A DNA stretch of 64,000 nt from Leptospirillum ferrooxidans C2-3 (GTDB taxonomy: Bacteria > Nitrospirota > Leptospirillia > Leptospirillales > Leptospirillaceae), in assembly GCF_000284315.1 (NCBI RefSeq), contig NC_017094.1:837486-901485 (forward strand), in the 5' to 3' direction. The position numbers were made by a program, and so were the translations under genes. The notes under the pieces were generated by a model, which worked only from the letters and a program-made list of their open reading frames with translations, ran no database searches and was not told where the DNA came from. Of this stretch, positions 29,404-40,300 are shown in pieces. Position 1 is the stretch's first letter. Every line of letters starts with the position of its first letter.

Positions 29404-29778
29404 GTGCCAACAATTAATCAGTTAGTTAAACAAGGTCGGAAAAAGATTTCCGCTAAAGGAAAAAGCCCAGCTCTAACGTCATGTCCTCAAAGAAGGGGCG
29501 TATGTGTCAGGGTCTATACAACAACACCAAAAAAACCAAACTCAGCTTTGAGAAAAGTTGCTAGAGTTAGAATGACGAACGGTTTTGAGGTAACAGCCTA
29601 TATCCCAGGTGTTGGGCATAATCTTCAAGAACATTCTATTGTATTAGTTCGTGGAGGTAGGGTTAAAGATCTTCCCGGTGTTAGATATCATATTGTCAGA
29701 GGTGCACTAGATGCTGCTGGCGTTGCTAACCGGAAGCAAGGTCGATCTAAGTATGGAGCGAAACGAGCAAAGAAGTAA
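29404..29778 (+). CDS. rpsL: 30S ribosomal protein S12
   Basis: 124 aa decoding-centre protein. Lys43-Lys44 in '[11 protein letters not shown]' is the streptomycin-sensitive wild-type state. Asp89 in 'RVKDLPGVR' is the residue methylthiolated by RimO, which is also encoded in this window. The start is GTG 29404, after an AAGGAGG Shine-Dalgarno. It heads the str operon rpsL-rpsG-fusA-tuf. Confidence 0.97.
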   Translation: MPTINQLVKQGRKKISAKGKSPALTSCPQRRGVCVRVYTTTPKKPNSALRKVARVRMTNGFEVTAYIPGVGHNLQEHSIVLVRGGRVKDLPGVRYHIVRGALDAAGVANRKQGRSKYGAKRAKK

Positions 29779-29842
29779 GGTTTGTTCACTAAATGGTTCC
29801 AATTTTAAAGAATTTTATGAGAGTTCCTCAGGAGAAAAATAA

Positions 29843-30316
29843 ATGCCAAGACGAGCGGGTAGGGTTGTTCGCAGAGATGTTGTTCCGGATCCTAAGTTTA
29901 ACAGCAGATTAGTATCTAAGATGATTAATATCCTCATGAAAAAAGGAAAAAAAACTGTTGCAGAACAGATTTTTTATGATTCTTTGGATATTATGGCATC
30001 TCGGACTAATGGAGATTCCGTAAAACTCTTTAAGCAAGCTGTTGATAACGTTAAACCCATCCTGGAAGTGAAATCCCGGAGAGTTGGCGGAGCCTCATAC
30101 CAGGTCCCAGTAGAGATCAGGCCAAATCGAAAAGTGTCTTTGGCTTTGAGATGGCTTGTTGAGAATGCTTCAAAAAGATCAGGGCATTCCATGGAAGAAA
30201 AATTGGCAGCAGAATTTCTTGACGCGTCCAACAATGCAGGTGGAGCTGTCAAGAAAAAAGAAGATACTCACAGAATGGCTGAAGCAAATAAAGCTTTTGC
30301 CCATTATCGCTGGTAA
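29843..30316 (+). CDS. rpsG: 30S ribosomal protein S7
   Basis: 157 aa, the usual bacterial size. It starts '[18 protein letters not shown]' and contains '[17 protein letters not shown]', the 16S-rRNA-binding core. A primary assembly protein of the small-subunit head, it lies between rpsL and fusA. Confidence 0.97.
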   Translation: MPRRAGRVVRRDVVPDPKFNSRLVSKMINILMKKGKKTVAEQIFYDSLDIMASRTNGDSVKLFKQAVDNVKPILEVKSRRVGGASYQVPVEIRPNRKVSLALRWLVENASKRSGHSMEEKLAAEFLDASNNAGGAVKKKEDTHRMAEANKAFAHYRW

Positions 30317-30330
30317 GGGAGGCTTCACAG

Positions 30331-32409
30331 GTGCGTCAGTACCCTCTAGATAAAACCCGAAATATTGGAATCATGGCTCACATTGATGCCGGAAAAACGA
30401 CAACGACCGAAAGAATTCTCTTTTATACTGGTATGTTGCACAGAATGGGAGAAGTTCACGATGGTACGACTGTTATGGATTGGATGGATCAGGAGCGTGA
30501 AAGAGGAATAACTATTACCTCCGCCGCTACTTCTGCTGCATGGAAAGATCATCGAATCAATATTATCGATACTCCCGGCCATGTGGATTTTACTATTGAG
30601 GTAGAGCGTTCCTTAAGGGTTCTGGATGGTGCTGTAGCAGTTTTTGATTCTGTTCAAGGTGTAGAGCCCCAATCTGAAACAGTTTGGCGCCAAGCGGATA
30701 AATACCGTGTTCCTCGAATAGCCTTTATGAATAAAATGGACAGGATTGGAGCAGATTTTTATGAGTCAGTCAAGACCATGGTTGACCGTTTAAAAGCTAA
30801 CCCAATTCCGATTCAGATACCTATCGGGAAAGAAGGAGATTTTGTCGGGGTAGTTGATTTGATTAAAATGCAAGGAATCTACTACGACGATGAAACCTTA
30901 GGGGCCAAATATGTTGTCAGGGATATTCCTCAGGATTTAGCCGAAATAGCTCAATCTTATAGAGAGAAGCTAGTAGAATCTGTAGTTGAGCACGATGAAA
31001 GTCTTACTGAAAAATATTTAAGTGGCGAAGAAATAACAAATGATGAATTGATTGAAGGGTTAAGAAAGATAACCGTATCAATGAAAGGGACACCTATTCT
31101 CTGTGGCGCTGCTTTTAAAAATAAAGGAATCCAACTTCTTTTAGATGCAGTTGTAGATTACCTCCCATCTCCACTGGATGTTCCTGATACGGAAGGAATC
31201 GACCCGAAAACTCAGGAAACAATTTCTAGAAAAGCAAGCGATGATGCTCCTTTTTCAGGTTTGGCTTTTAAAATCATGACAGACCCGTTTGTCGGACAAC
31301 TAACCTTCTTCAGAGTATATTCAGGAAAACTTGAAGCAGGCTCTTATGTCTATAATTCGACAAAAGGTGCAAAAGAGAGAATTGGGCGCCTTCTTCGTAT
31401 GCATGCAGATAAGAGAGAGGATATTAAGGAGGTTCTCGCAGGGGATATTGCAGCAGCTGTCGGTCTCAAAAATACCACAACTGGTGATACCTTATGCGAT
31501 GAGGCTAACCCGATCATCTTAGAGTTAATTGATTTTCCTGAGCCAGTTATTTCGGTAGCGATTGAACCCAAAACAAAGAGTGACCAAGAAAAGCTTGGTA
31601 TGTCTCTTGGTAAACTAGGTCACGAGGATCCTTCTCTCCGAGTCCACACCAATGAGGAAACAGGTCAAACGATTCTTTCCGGTATGGGGGAGTTACATTT
31701 AGAAATTATTGTGGACCGATTGAAAAGAGAGTTCAAAGTAGATGCTAATGTCGGGAAACCACAGGTCGCATATCGGGAGACAATAACTTCCAACACTACC
31801 CAAGAAGGCAAATATATCAGACAAACAGGTGGCAGAGGTCAATATGGTCACGTAGTTCTGGAAATAGAGCCTCAGGAGAGGGGAGCCGGATTCTTATTTG
31901 AGAATAAAATTGTTGGGGGCACAATTCCAAAAGAATATGTTCCTGCGATTGAAAAAGGGGTCGTTGAAGCTCTTTCTGGAGGAATTATAGCTGGTTATCC
32001 AGTGGTAGATCTTAAGGTGGCTGTTGTTTTTGGATCCTATCATGACGTTGACTCTTCGGAAATGGCGTTCAAAATCGCTGGTTCAATGGCGATAAAAGAA
32101 GGCGTTAAAAAATCCAAGCCAATTATATTAGAGCCTGTAATGAAGGTTGAGGTTATTGTCCCAGATGAATATATGGGAGATGTGATGGGGGATCTCAATA
32201 GCCGCAGAGGAAAAATTTTGGGGATGCATGAGCGTTCAGGAGCTCAAGTTATAGATGCACACGTACCGCTTGCTGGAATGTTCGGTTATGCAACAGATCT
32301 CAGGTCAATGACCCAAGGTAGAGGTTTATTCACAATGATTTTCTCTTCATATGAACCAACGCCAAAGGTTGTTGCTGATGAAATTATGGCTAAAGCAAAT
32401 TTAGAATAA
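30331..32409 (+). CDS. fusA: elongation factor G
   Basis: 692-aa translocase GTPase. The G1 loop '[15 protein letters not shown]' starts near residue 16, followed by the switch region '[14 protein letters not shown]', G3 'DTPGHVDFT' and G4 '[10 protein letters not shown]'. Domains II-V are complete through the C-terminal '[13 protein letters not shown]'. The start is GTG 30331, following a GGGAGG Shine-Dalgarno. Confidence 0.97.
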   Translation: MRQYPLDKTRNIGIMAHIDAGKTTTTERILFYTGMLHRMGEVHDGTTVMDWMDQERERGITITSAATSAAWKDHRINIIDTPGHVDFTIEVERSLRVLDGAVAVFDSVQGVEPQSETVWRQADKYRVPRIAFMNKMDRIGADFYESVKTMVDRLKANPIPIQIPIGKEGDFVGVVDLIKMQGIYYDDETLGAKYVVRDIPQDLAEIAQSYREKLVESVVEHDESLTEKYLSGEEITNDELIEGLRKITVSMKGTPILCGAAFKNKGIQLLLDAVVDYLPSPLDVPDTEGIDPKTQETISRKASDDAPFSGLAFKIMTDPFVGQLTFFRVYSGKLEAGSYVYNSTKGAKERIGRLLRMHADKREDIKEVLAGDIAAAVGLKNTTTGDTLCDEANPIILELIDFPEPVISVAIEPKTKSDQEKLGMSLGKLGHEDPSLRVHTNEETGQTILSGMGELHLEIIVDRLKREFKVDANVGKPQVAYRETITSNTTQEGKYIRQTGGRGQYGHVVLEIEPQERGAGFLFENKIVGGTIPKEYVPAIEKGVVEALSGGIIAGYPVVDLKVAVVFGSYHDVDSSEMAFKIAGSMAIKEGVKKSKPIILEPVMKVEVIVPDEYMGDVMGDLNSRRGKILGMHERSGAQVIDAHVPLAGMFGYATDLRSMTQGRGLFTMIFSSYEPTPKVVADEIMAKANLE

Positions 32410-32447
32410 CTATTAAGACTAACTTATAATGTTTTGAGGAGAAATAA

Positions 32448-33647
32448 ATGGCAAAAGTGAAGTTTGATCGAAGCAAGCCCCATCTGAACATTGGCACGAT
32501 TGGTCATGTTGATCATGGTAAGACGACATTGACAGCGGCTATAACCAGGGTCTTGGCAGCGAATAAGATGGCAGAGTTCTTGGCTTACGACCAGATCGAC
32601 AAAGCCCCAGAAGAACGGGAACGAGGAATTACGATTGCGATTGCTCATGTGGAGTATCAGACAGCAGCAAGACATTATGCCCATGTCGACTGTCCTGGAC
32701 ATGCTGATTATGTCAAAAACATGATCACAGGAGCCGCACAAATGGACGGAGCGATTCTGGTGGTGTCGGCAGCAGATGGCCCGATGCCGCAGACCAGAGA
32801 GCACATTTTGTTAGCGCGTCAGGTTGGAGTTCCCTATATCGTTGTGTTTTTGAATAAGGCAGATATGGTGGATGATCCTGAACTGCTGGAGCTGGTAGAG
32901 CTCGAAGTTCGGGAGCTTCTTTCCAAGTATGATTTCCCTGGTGATGATATACCAGTGACAAAGGGATCTGCGCTAAAAGCATTGGAATGTGGTTGTGGAA
33001 AACCTGAGTGCCCAGCCTGCAGTCCAATCCTGAAATTGATGCAGACAGTTGATGAGTACATTCCAACTCCTACAAGAGACGTGGATAAACCATTTTTGAT
33101 GCCAGTAGAAGATGTCTTCTCCATTAGCGGACGAGGAACCGTTGTGACGGGTCGAGTCGAGCGAGGTGTTATTAAGGTTGGAGAGGAAGTCGAGATTGTT
33201 GGAATCAGGGATACAGCCAAGTCAGTTGTTACAGGCGTTGAGATGTTCCGAAAGATATTGGACTCAGGGCAGGCAGGAGACAATGTTGGTTTGTTGTTGA
33301 GAGGAACAAAAAAGGAAGATGTTGAGCGTGGGATGGTATTGGCCAAACCAGGATCAATCACACCGCATACAGTGTTTGAAGCAGAGGCTTATATTCTGAC
33401 CAAAGAAGAGGGTGGGCGACATACTCCGTTTTTCAATGGATATCGTCCTCAGTTTTATTTCCGAACGACAGACGTGACAGGAGTTGTCACGTTGTCTGAA
33501 GGTGTTGAGATGGTGATGCCTGGAGATAATGTGCGCGTCAAAGTAACGTTGATCACGCCGATTGCTATGGAAGACGGATTGCGATTCGCGATTCGGGAAG
33601 GTGGCCGAACGGTTGGTGCTGGTGTTATCACCAAGGTAGTTCAGTAA
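32448..33647 (+). CDS. tuf: elongation factor Tu, copy 2
   Basis: 399 aa, in the standard str-operon position after fusA. Protein and DNA are almost identical to copy 1 at 14651: I find differences only at codon 4 (Val here), one silent Thr codon, and the last codons (Val398, Gln codon, stop TAA vs TAG). The same Cys181/183/188/191 insertion is present. Identity ends sharply at both gene boundaries, which fits gene conversion between the copies rather than a large recent duplication. ATG 32448 has GAGGAG 7 nt upstream. Confidence 0.97.
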   Translation: MAKVKFDRSKPHLNIGTIGHVDHGKTTLTAAITRVLAANKMAEFLAYDQIDKAPEERERGITIAIAHVEYQTAARHYAHVDCPGHADYVKNMITGAAQMDGAILVVSAADGPMPQTREHILLARQVGVPYIVVFLNKADMVDDPELLELVELEVRELLSKYDFPGDDIPVTKGSALKALECGCGKPECPACSPILKLMQTVDEYIPTPTRDVDKPFLMPVEDVFSISGRGTVVTGRVERGVIKVGEEVEIVGIRDTAKSVVTGVEMFRKILDSGQAGDNVGLLLRGTKKEDVERGMVLAKPGSITPHTVFEAEAYILTKEEGGRHTPFFNGYRPQFYFRTTDVTGVVTLSEGVEMVMPGDNVRVKVTLITPIAMEDGLRFAIREGGRTVGAGVITKVVQ

Positions 33648-33676
33648 ATCCATCCCATAATTCATAAGGAGATATT

Positions 33677-33982
33677 TTGGATCAGAAAATTAGAATTCGC
33701 CTTAAAGGCTACGATTATAGGTTATTAGATCAGTCATTGGTAGATATTGTTTCTACAGCAAAAAGGACAGGAGCTATCGTTAAAGGCCCAATTCCATTGC
33801 CTACTAAAATTGAAAAATTTACTGTCCTGAGATCTCCCCATGTAGATAAAAAATCTCGGGAACAGTTTGAGCGTAGAACTCATAAACGTTTATTAGATAT
33901 TTTGGATCCAACACCTGAAACGGTTGATGCATTGATGAAGCTTGAACTTCCATCTGGCGTCGATGTTGAAATTAAGCTTTAA
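33677..33982 (+). CDS. rpsJ: 30S ribosomal protein S10
   Basis: 101 aa, starting TTG with an AAGGAG Shine-Dalgarno. '[29 protein letters not shown]' is the core; the segment also makes S10 the NusE antitermination partner of NusB and NusG. It is the first gene of the S10 operon, joined here to the str operon. Confidence 0.97.
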   Translation: MDQKIRIRLKGYDYRLLDQSLVDIVSTAKRTGAIVKGPIPLPTKIEKFTVLRSPHVDKKSREQFERRTHKRLLDILDPTPETVDALMKLELPSGVDVEIKL

Positions 33983-33992
33983 GGAGTAATCA

Positions 33993-34607
33993 GTGAATAC
34001 TTTGCTTGGAAGAAAATTAGGAATGACCCAGATCTACTTAGAAAATGGTCTATCTGTTCCCGTTACCGTTGTAGAAGCAGGACCATGCGAAATTGTCCAA
34101 GTCAAGAAACATGCAGTTGATGGGTATAATGCTGTACAGCTAGGATTTGATGTTGTCACAATGAAAAATATTAATAAACCAGAACGAGGGCATCAACAAA
34201 AATATGCAAAGGACTTATACCGAATTTTGAAAGAAGTTAGAGTTCAAGATGAGTCCTTCGAATCTGGGACAATTTTCACTGTTGAGATGTTCAAAGAAGG
34301 TGAGTTTCTTGACGTAACAGCTACTACAAAAGGAAAAGGATTTGCAGGAGTTATGAAGCGTCACCATTTTCGTGGTGGAGACGCGACTCATGGATCCATG
34401 TTTCATCGAGAGCCTGGATCGATAGGGTCATCAGCCTATCCTTCTAGAGTTTTAAAAAATAAGAAACTTCCTGGACATATGGGAGCCAAAAGAGTCACTG
34501 TAAAAAATCTAAAGGTAATAGCGGTAAAACCTGAAGCAAATTTATTGTTTCTTAAAGGTGCGCTCCCTGGAGCAACTGGCTCTTTAGTCTTCGTTAATAA
34601 AAAGTAA
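33993..34607 (+). CDS. rplC: 50S ribosomal protein L3
   Basis: 204 aa with a GTG start. It begins 'LLGRKLGMTQIYLENG' and has 'GKGFAGVMKRHHFRGG' near the middle, the loop that reaches toward the peptidyl-transferase centre. An early 23S assembly protein of normal length. Confidence 0.97.
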   Translation: MNTLLGRKLGMTQIYLENGLSVPVTVVEAGPCEIVQVKKHAVDGYNAVQLGFDVVTMKNINKPERGHQQKYAKDLYRILKEVRVQDESFESGTIFTVEMFKEGEFLDVTATTKGKGFAGVMKRHHFRGGDATHGSMFHREPGSIGSSAYPSRVLKNKKLPGHMGAKRVTVKNLKVIAVKPEANLLFLKGALPGATGSLVFVNKK

Positions 34608-34623
34608 AAAGTGAAAGGTTGCC

Positions 34624-35277
34624 ATGGAAATCAAAACCGTTAAATCTGATGGAACAGCAGGGTCCTCACTAACGTTATCTGTTCCTAATGAGGATCTCGA
34701 CACGATCAACGTCCCATTGTTGCATGAAATAGTCAAGATGCAACAAGCTGGCTTACGTTCCGGTAATGCATCTACTAAGACCAGAGGCGAAGTATCCGGC
34801 GGTGGGAAAAAGCCTTATCGTCAAAAAGGAACAGGGCGAGCAAGACAAGGATCCAGTAGAGCTCCCCAATGGAGAGGCGGAGCTATTATCTTTGGTCCAC
34901 GACCCAGAGACTATTATTACCGACAGCCTGGTAAAAAGATGTTACTAGCTGTCAGAGAAGCCTTATTATCTCACCTCAAAGAACAAACTCTTCAAGTGAT
35001 TGATGGTATCGAACTCCCTACAAGGAAAACGAAAGAGCTAATAACATTCTTGGGAAAATGTGGTTTAAATACAGGTTCTTCAAGAATCCTTATTGTAGCG
35101 GTAACGTTAACTGAAGAAGTTTATTTTTCTGGGAGAAACATTCCAGGGTTAGAAATTCTCTTGCCTCATCAATTAAACCCGTATGATATTCTCTTAGCAG
35201 ATTCTATTTTAATTACAAAAGAAGCTTATCCAATGGTTGCAGGTTTGTTAGAAAGGAATATCAATGGAGTTAATTGA
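34624..35277 (+). CDS. rplD: 50S ribosomal protein L4
   Basis: 217 aa. The extended exit-tunnel loop includes 'KTRGEVSGGGKKPYRQKGTG', followed by 'ARQGSSRAPQWRGG'. In other bacteria L4 represses the S10 operon; no leader for this was evident here. It overlaps rplW by 14 nt. Confidence 0.96.
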   Translation: MEIKTVKSDGTAGSSLTLSVPNEDLDTINVPLLHEIVKMQQAGLRSGNASTKTRGEVSGGGKKPYRQKGTGRARQGSSRAPQWRGGAIIFGPRPRDYYYRQPGKKMLLAVREALLSHLKEQTLQVIDGIELPTRKTKELITFLGKCGLNTGSSRILIVAVTLTEEVYFSGRNIPGLEILLPHQLNPYDILLADSILITKEAYPMVAGLLERNINGVN

Positions 35278-35551
35278 CGTATTAATTCGTCCAATTCAAT
35301 CCGAAAAGGCCGATATTGTAAGAGAAAAAAATTCAACTTATGAATTTCATGTTAGAAAAGATGCTAATAAAATCGAAATAAAGAAAGCTATTGAAAACAT
35401 TTTTCAGGTAAAAGTGAAAAATGTAACAACAGTTATTCGCAAAGGCAAATCTAAAAGGTTAGGAAGATTTGAAGGGCATACTCCAGATCGTAAAAGAGCT
35501 TATGTAACTTTAGCTTCTGGGCATAAGTTAAATATTTTTGAAGGGGCATAA
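35264..35551 (+). CDS. rplW: 50S ribosomal protein L23
   Basis: 95 aa. It has '[17 protein letters not shown]' at the N-terminus and '[21 protein letters not shown]', the usual exit-tunnel docking protein for trigger factor and SRP. The start lies inside the end of rplD, indicating coupling. Confidence 0.95.
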   Translation: MELIDVLIRPIQSEKADIVREKNSTYEFHVRKDANKIEIKKAIENIFQVKVKNVTTVIRKGKSKRLGRFEGHTPDRKRAYVTLASGHKLNIFEGA

Positions 35552-35553
35552 TA

Positions 35554-36375
35554 ATGGCTATAAAAACTTTTAATCCCACATCCCCGGCCATGCGGTATAA
35601 GACGGGATATTCGTTTGATGAGATTACGTCAGACAAACCCTTCAAGCCGCTTACTAAAGGAAAAATCTCCTGCGGGGGGCGAAATAATAAAGGCAAAACC
35701 ACAGTTCGTCATAGAGGGGGCGGTCATAAAAGAGCCTTCCGCGAAATCGACTTAAAAAGAGTAAAAGATGGAATTCCAGCCAAAGTAGAGTCAATAGAAT
35801 ATGATCCTAATAGAACAGCTCGTATTGCCTTGATATGTTATCTTGACGGAGCAAGGTCATATATTCTTGCACCTGTTGGGCTGAAGGTAGGAGATACGGT
35901 TCTATCTGGTCCAGGTGCCGATATTAAACCTGGTAATTGCCTCGAATTATCTCAGATTCCAGTTGGAACAATTATTCATAATATCGAATTCAAAATTGCT
36001 GCCGGCGGCAAAATAGCTAGGACTGCTGGTACTTATTGCCAGATTCTTGGAAGAGAAGAAGATTATGTCATTATAAAAATGCCTTCAGGGGAAATGAGAA
36101 AAATCCATGGACGATGTCGAGCATCTATTGGACAAATCGGTAATCTGGAACATGAAAATATTTCGATTGGAAAAGCTGGTAGAACTCGATGGTTAGGAAA
36201 ACGCCCCAGTGTTCGAGGTGTTGCAATGAACCCCGTTGACCATCCCCTCGGTGGTGGAGAGGGAAAATCTTCTGGCGGAAGACACCCCGTTTCTCCTTGG
36301 GGACAACCGTCTAAAGGCTTTAAGACTAGAACGAACCAAAGGACAGATAAATTTATTGTCCGTAGAAGAAAGTAG
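35554..36375 (+). CDS. rplB: 50S ribosomal protein L2
   Basis: 273 aa. It has '[20 protein letters not shown]' in the N-terminal part and the conserved C-terminal '[16 protein letters not shown]', whose His is important near the peptidyl-transferase centre. It starts 2 nt after the rplW stop. Confidence 0.97.
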   Translation: MAIKTFNPTSPAMRYKTGYSFDEITSDKPFKPLTKGKISCGGRNNKGKTTVRHRGGGHKRAFREIDLKRVKDGIPAKVESIEYDPNRTARIALICYLDGARSYILAPVGLKVGDTVLSGPGADIKPGNCLELSQIPVGTIIHNIEFKIAAGGKIARTAGTYCQILGREEDYVIIKMPSGEMRKIHGRCRASIGQIGNLEHENISIGKAGRTRWLGKRPSVRGVAMNPVDHPLGGGEGKSSGGRHPVSPWGQPSKGFKTRTNQRTDKFIVRRRK

Positions 36376-36381
36376 GAGTAT

Positions 36382-36666
36382 ATGCCGCGATCTATTAAAA
36401 AAGGACCCTTCGTCGATCAACATTTACTTGACAAAGTGCTTAAAACCTCTCCATCACAAGACAGAAAAATCATAAAAACTTGGTCGCGCCGGTCTATGAT
36501 ATTGCCAGAAATGATTGGACTTACTTTTTCAGTTCACAATGGGAAAAAGTTTATACCAGTTTACATCACAGAAAATATGGTTGGGCATAAAATGGGAGAA
36601 TTTTCTCCTACAAGACTTTTTAAAGCCCATGGTGGGTCTAAAGTTGAGAAGTCAGCGAAAAGGTAA
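36382..36666 (+). CDS. rpsS: 30S ribosomal protein S19
   Basis: 94 aa. It starts '[15 protein letters not shown]' and carries '[13 protein letters not shown]' and '[11 protein letters not shown]', the standard head-protein motifs. It lies 6 nt after rplB. Confidence 0.96.
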   Translation: MPRSIKKGPFVDQHLLDKVLKTSPSQDRKIIKTWSRRSMILPEMIGLTFSVHNGKKFIPVYITENMVGHKMGEFSPTRLFKAHGGSKVEKSAKR

Positions 36667-36683
36667 GATAAAAGGGGGCTAAC

Positions 36684-37016
36684 TTGGCTAGCGCTATTGC
36701 AAAAAATCGGTACATTAGAATTTCTCCTCGAAAAGTCCGGTATGTCGCTAATGCGATAAGAGGTAAATCCGTATTAGAAGCTATGTCAATTCTCGAGGTA
36801 ACGACAAGAGGTGCTACTAAAGTTGTTCAAAAAACATTAAAATCAGCAGTTTCTAATGCTATAGATTTAAAGATAGCAACACCAGAGACGTTACACATAC
36901 AAGAAATTTTTGTAGATGTTGGCCCAGTGGCTAAAAGAATTCAGCCTAGAGCCATGGGGCGGGCCTACTCGATTAAAAAACGCACATCGCACCTTACTAT
37001 TATTGTTTCTAACTAA
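36684..37016 (+). CDS. rplV: 50S ribosomal protein L22
   Basis: 110 aa with a TTG start. 'RISPRKVRYVANAIRGK' and the C-terminal beta-hairpin 'PRAMGRAYSIKKRTSHLTI', which lines the exit tunnel, are intact. Confidence 0.96.
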   Translation: MASAIAKNRYIRISPRKVRYVANAIRGKSVLEAMSILEVTTRGATKVVQKTLKSAVSNAIDLKIATPETLHIQEIFVDVGPVAKRIQPRAMGRAYSIKKRTSHLTIIVSN

Positions 37017-37037
37017 AGAAACAATTGGGAGAATCCA

Positions 37038-37718
37038 TTGGGACAAAAAGTTCATCCGATAGGCTTCAGGCTCGGTTATATAAAAACCTGGAATTCACGG
37101 TGGTATGCACAAAAAGGATTTGCCGATCTTTTACATGAAGATTTAAAAATACGCAAAGTCGTCAAAGCAAAACTCTTCCATGCTGGAATTGCCAAGATCG
37201 ATATTGAAAGAACCGGAAAGGACGCTCAGGCTAGAATTACAATCCACACAGCTAAGCCTGGATTAATTATTGGAAAAAAAGGTCTTGAAATCGAAAAACT
37301 GAAATCAGAATTAGAAACGCAATTAAAATCCAAAGTCAGTATCTCAATTAAAGAAATAAAAAAACCGGAGCTAGAGGCTCAATTAATAGCTGAATCGATA
37401 GCTGCTCAGTTAGAAAAAAGAATTTCGTATAGACGCGCAATGAAAAAAAGTGTATCCTCAGCTCTTCGTTTTGGCGCGCTCGGAGTCAAAATCCGCTGTG
37501 CAGGGCGTTTAGGCGGAGCTGAAATTGCCCGTACAGAATGGTATCGAGAAGGTCGGGTACCCCTTCACACCCTTCGAGCAGATATTGACTTCGGTTTTGC
37601 TGAAGCAGCGACCACTTTTGGAAAAATCGGCGTTAAGGTATGGGTATACAAAGGAGACGTTCTTCCTGGTCAAGAGGAACTATCTCCTAAAGTTAAGGAA
37701 AAGCGAGGAAGAAACTAA
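37038..37718 (+). CDS. rpsC: 30S ribosomal protein S3
   Basis: 226 aa with a TTG start. It begins '[19 protein letters not shown]', contains a KH domain with '[15 protein letters not shown]', and the C-terminal domain has '[18 protein letters not shown]'. It contributes to mRNA entry and helicase function of the ribosome. The last base overlaps the rplP start. Confidence 0.97.
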   Translation: MGQKVHPIGFRLGYIKTWNSRWYAQKGFADLLHEDLKIRKVVKAKLFHAGIAKIDIERTGKDAQARITIHTAKPGLIIGKKGLEIEKLKSELETQLKSKVSISIKEIKKPELEAQLIAESIAAQLEKRISYRRAMKKSVSSALRFGALGVKIRCAGRLGGAEIARTEWYREGRVPLHTLRADIDFGFAEAATTFGKIGVKVWVYKGDVLPGQEELSPKVKEKRGRN

Positions 37719-38134
37719 TGCTAAGTCCAAAAAAAGTAAAACACCGAAAAATGATGAAGGGTAACCTCAAAGGAAAAGCTTACCGAGGTTCCGAACTCTC
37801 TTTTGGTGAGTATGGATTGAAGGCTCTCGAACCAATCTGGTTAACAGCCAGGCAAATAGAAGCTGGTCGTATAGCAATCAATAGATATGTTAAAAGAGGC
37901 GGTAAAGTCTGGATTCGCGTTTTTCCTGATAAACCAATCACTAAAAAAGCTGCTGAAACTCGAATGGGTTCTGGTAAAGGTAACCCCGAGTATTGGGTAG
38001 CCGTAGTTAAACCAGGAAGAATCATTTTTGAAATGGAAGGTGTAACACCCGAAGTTGCAGAAGCAGCTCTCAGGTTAGCCTCCTATAAAATGCCAATGGC
38101 AACAAAAATAGTAAAACGGGGAGAGGAAGAATGA
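37718..38134 (+). CDS. rplP: 50S ribosomal protein L16
   Basis: 138 aa. '[14 protein letters not shown]', '[14 protein letters not shown]' and '[20 protein letters not shown]' identify this A-site-proximal protein. It overlaps rpsC by 1 nt and rpmC by 4 nt. Confidence 0.97.
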   Translation: MLSPKKVKHRKMMKGNLKGKAYRGSELSFGEYGLKALEPIWLTARQIEAGRIAINRYVKRGGKVWIRVFPDKPITKKAAETRMGSGKGNPEYWVAVVKPGRIIFEMEGVTPEVAEAALRLASYKMPMATKIVKRGEEE

Positions 38135-38331
38135 AAATCAATGCCCTTAGAGAACTGTCCCATTCTGATCTCAACCTGAAAATCGCAGATCTAAAAAAAG
38201 AACTTCTTATGCTAAGAATTCAAAGAGTTAACGGACGGCTCGAACAATCTCATCTTTTGTCTTCACATAAAAGAACTATTGCTCGAATTCTCACCGTATT
38301 ACAGGAGAAACGAGGAGAGGTCAATGTCTAA
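38131..38331 (+). CDS. rpmC: 50S ribosomal protein L29
   Basis: 66 aa, two-helix protein with '[19 protein letters not shown]' and the C-terminal '[15 protein letters not shown]'. It overlaps both neighbours (4 nt with rplP, 8 nt with rpsQ). Confidence 0.93.
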   Translation: MKINALRELSHSDLNLKIADLKKELLMLRIQRVNGRLEQSHLLSSHKRTIARILTVLQEKRGEVNV

Positions 38332-38623
38332 CAACCCGAGTGAAGTTACTTCTTCAAAAAAAATTGCAACGTTGCAAGGCATTGTAGTTAGCAACAAAAT
38401 GATGAAAACAGTCGTTGTCGAGGTGAGAAGAAGAGTCCTTCACCCTTTATACCATAAAGTTGTATCCAAGAGGTCTCGCATTAAAGCTCATACTGAAGAA
38501 CAGATTGATATAGGGACAGAAGTTCAACTTATGTCTACTCGACCTATTAGTAAAGATAAAAGTTTTAAAGTGATCAAAATTGTTTCAAAACCGAAACTGG
38601 CAGAATCGAATCTGGGAAGGTAA
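38324..38623 (+). CDS. rpsQ: 30S ribosomal protein S17
   Basis: 99 aa. ATG 38324 is used because GAGGAGAGG lies just upstream; an in-frame ATG at 38279 is inside rpmC. The OB-fold core '[16 protein letters not shown]' and '[17 protein letters not shown]' are typical. A 17-residue Ser-rich N-terminal tail is slightly longer than usual. Confidence 0.94.
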   Translation: MSNNPSEVTSSKKIATLQGIVVSNKMMKTVVVEVRRRVLHPLYHKVVSKRSRIKAHTEEQIDIGTEVQLMSTRPISKDKSFKVIKIVSKPKLAESNLGR

Positions 38624-38627
38624 AACA

Positions 38628-38996
38628 ATGATCCAACTGAGAACAATACTTGAAGTAGCCGATAACTCCGGCGCTAAAAAGGTTATGTGTTTCCATGTAA
38701 TGGGTGGGTCACGGCGTGCTTATGCTCATTTAGGAGATACTATTGTTGTTTCTGTTAAAGAAGCAACACCGAATGCGACTGTTAAAAAAGGGGATGTTGC
38801 CAAAGCTGTTGTTGTTAGAACAGTCAAAGAGGCTAGACGAGACGACGGCTCTTATATTCGTTTTGATCAAAATGCAGCTGTTCTTATAAACGCACAAGGT
38901 GAGCCTATTGGGACTCGTATCTTTGGTCCAGTTGCAAGAGAGCTTAGAAAACGAAAATTCATGAAGATTTTATCATTGGCCCCTGAGGTCATCTGA
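38628..38996 (+). CDS. rplN: 50S ribosomal protein L14
   Basis: 122 aa. ATG 38628 gives the canonical start '[18 protein letters not shown]'; an earlier in-frame ATG at 38580 lies in rpsQ. The C-terminal '[20 protein letters not shown]' is typical. Confidence 0.96.
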   Translation: MIQLRTILEVADNSGAKKVMCFHVMGGSRRAYAHLGDTIVVSVKEATPNATVKKGDVAKAVVVRTVKEARRDDGSYIRFDQNAAVLINAQGEPIGTRIFGPVARELRKRKFMKILSLAPEVI

Positions 38997-39005
38997 GGAA
39001 AAAAA

Positions 39006-39362
39006 ATGAAATATTCCACATCTTCCAATTTGGATAATCCAAATTTTCCGCCAATAAAAAAAAATGACAAAGTTAAAGTTCTATCAGGCAAAGACAAAGG
39101 CAAAGAAGGCCAAGTACTTAAAGTCGACAGAACAAATAACAAGATTATTGTTGAAGATATAAATAAAATTACTAAAGCAGTTAAACCTGACCAAAAAAAT
39201 CCTCAAGGTGGGTTCGTTGTAAAAGAAAATTTTCTAAATGCATCTAAGGTAATGGTTATTTGTCCTTCTTGCAAAAAAACTACTAGAATTAGTCATATAA
39301 CCTTGCCTACCGGAAAAAAAGTAAGATCATGTAAACATTGCTCCGAACATATTGATAAATAA
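39006..39362 (+). CDS. rplX: 50S ribosomal protein L24
   Basis: 118 aa. The KOW motif 'DKVKVLSGKDKGKEGQVL' begins near residue 21 after a 16-20-residue Asn/Ser/Pro-rich N-terminal tail, longer than in E. coli. A C-terminal CxxC...CxxC pair ('CPSC' and 'CKHC') could bind zinc. Confidence 0.94.
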   Translation: MKYSTSSNLDNPNFPPIKKNDKVKVLSGKDKGKEGQVLKVDRTNNKIIVEDINKITKAVKPDQKNPQGGFVVKENFLNASKVMVICPSCKKTTRISHITLPTGKKVRSCKHCSEHIDK

Positions 39363-39399
39363 TTAACGATAATTTTACAAGTATTAAATAAGGAAAACC

Positions 39400-40077
39400 A
39401 TGGAAGATAAAAAGAAATCAACAACAAAATCTGCAGTTTCTTCAGGGGCAAATAAAAAGAAGCCCTCTGCAAAATCAGCAGAAACAAATGTTGAAAAAAA
39501 GAAAATCATCAGAACTTCCTCCTCTTTAGAAAATAAAGTACCAAGACTTCGTCAAAAATACGATTCTGAAATATCCAAAGAACTAGTGGCTTCTCTCAAG
39601 TTGAAGAATGTTATGGAAGCTCCAAAACTAAGAAAAATAACTATCAACGTAGCCTTAGGTGAAGCTGTCGCAAATCCTAAAATATTAGACACAGCAGTTA
39701 AAGAGTTAGAAGCAATTACTGGCCAGAAAGCAGTTAAAACCAAAGCAAAAAAATCTATAGCCGGTTTCAAACTTAGAGAAGGTATGCCTATCGGGACCAT
39801 GGTAACTCTTCGCGGAAATATTATGTGGGAGTTTTTGGATCGTTTCGTTTCGATAGCCCTCCCAAGGATTAGAGATTTCAAAGGTCTAAATGACAAATCT
39901 TTCGATGGTCGTGGAAATTTTACTACGGGACTTAAAGAACAGATCATATTTCCGGAAATTAAATATGACGAAGTCTCTATGTTCCATGGAATGGATATTT
40001 GTTTTACAACGACAGCAAAAAATGATGTCGAAGGAAGAACTTTATTAAAACTCTTAGGCATTCCATTCAAAAAGTAA
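39400..40077 (+). CDS. rplE: 50S ribosomal protein L5 with N-terminal extension
   Basis: 225 aa against about 180 in most bacteria. The normal L5 body starts near residue 47 ('[16 protein letters not shown]') and holds '[11 protein letters not shown]', '[24 protein letters not shown]' and 'FPEIKYDEV'. Before it is a Lys/Ser/Ala-rich low-complexity tail of about 45 residues. The AAGGAAAACC run before ATG 39400 is an adequate Shine-Dalgarno, and no ATG, GTG or TTG is placed at the body start, so the tail is probably translated. L5 binds 5S rRNA. Confidence 0.94.
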   Translation: MEDKKKSTTKSAVSSGANKKKPSAKSAETNVEKKKIIRTSSSLENKVPRLRQKYDSEISKELVASLKLKNVMEAPKLRKITINVALGEAVANPKILDTAVKELEAITGQKAVKTKAKKSIAGFKLREGMPIGTMVTLRGNIMWEFLDRFVSIALPRIRDFKGLNDKSFDGRGNFTTGLKEQIIFPEIKYDEVSMFHGMDICFTTTAKNDVEGRTLLKLLGIPFKK

Positions 40078-40091
40078 TTTAGGAGGCAAAT

Positions 40092-40277
40092 GTGGCAAAG
40101 AAATCATTAGAACTGAAAGCGTTAAAAGCCCCTAAGTTCTCTGTAAGGAAGTATAACCGGTGTCCCTTATGTGGGAGACCTAGGGGGTACATGAGAGATT
40201 TTAAAATGTGTCGTATCTGTTTTCGGAACTTAGCTTTACAGGGAGATATCCCAGGCGTAACTAAGTCTTCTTGGTAA
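40092..40277 (+). CDS. rpsN: 30S ribosomal protein S14, zinc type (S14Z)
   Basis: 61-aa short form with GTG start and an AGGAGG Shine-Dalgarno. The four zinc cysteines are in '[20 protein letters not shown]'. The segment '[15 protein letters not shown]' is the conserved C-terminus. Confidence 0.96.
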   Translation: MAKKSLELKALKAPKFSVRKYNRCPLCGRPRGYMRDFKMCRICFRNLALQGDIPGVTKSSW

Positions 40278-40300
40278 TAACCCAGTAGAAAGGTTTTAAT

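Noticed and set aside
39552-40070. 172-codon minus-strand frame opposite rplE
   Set aside because: It is fully inside conserved L5 coding sequence and resembles nothing known.
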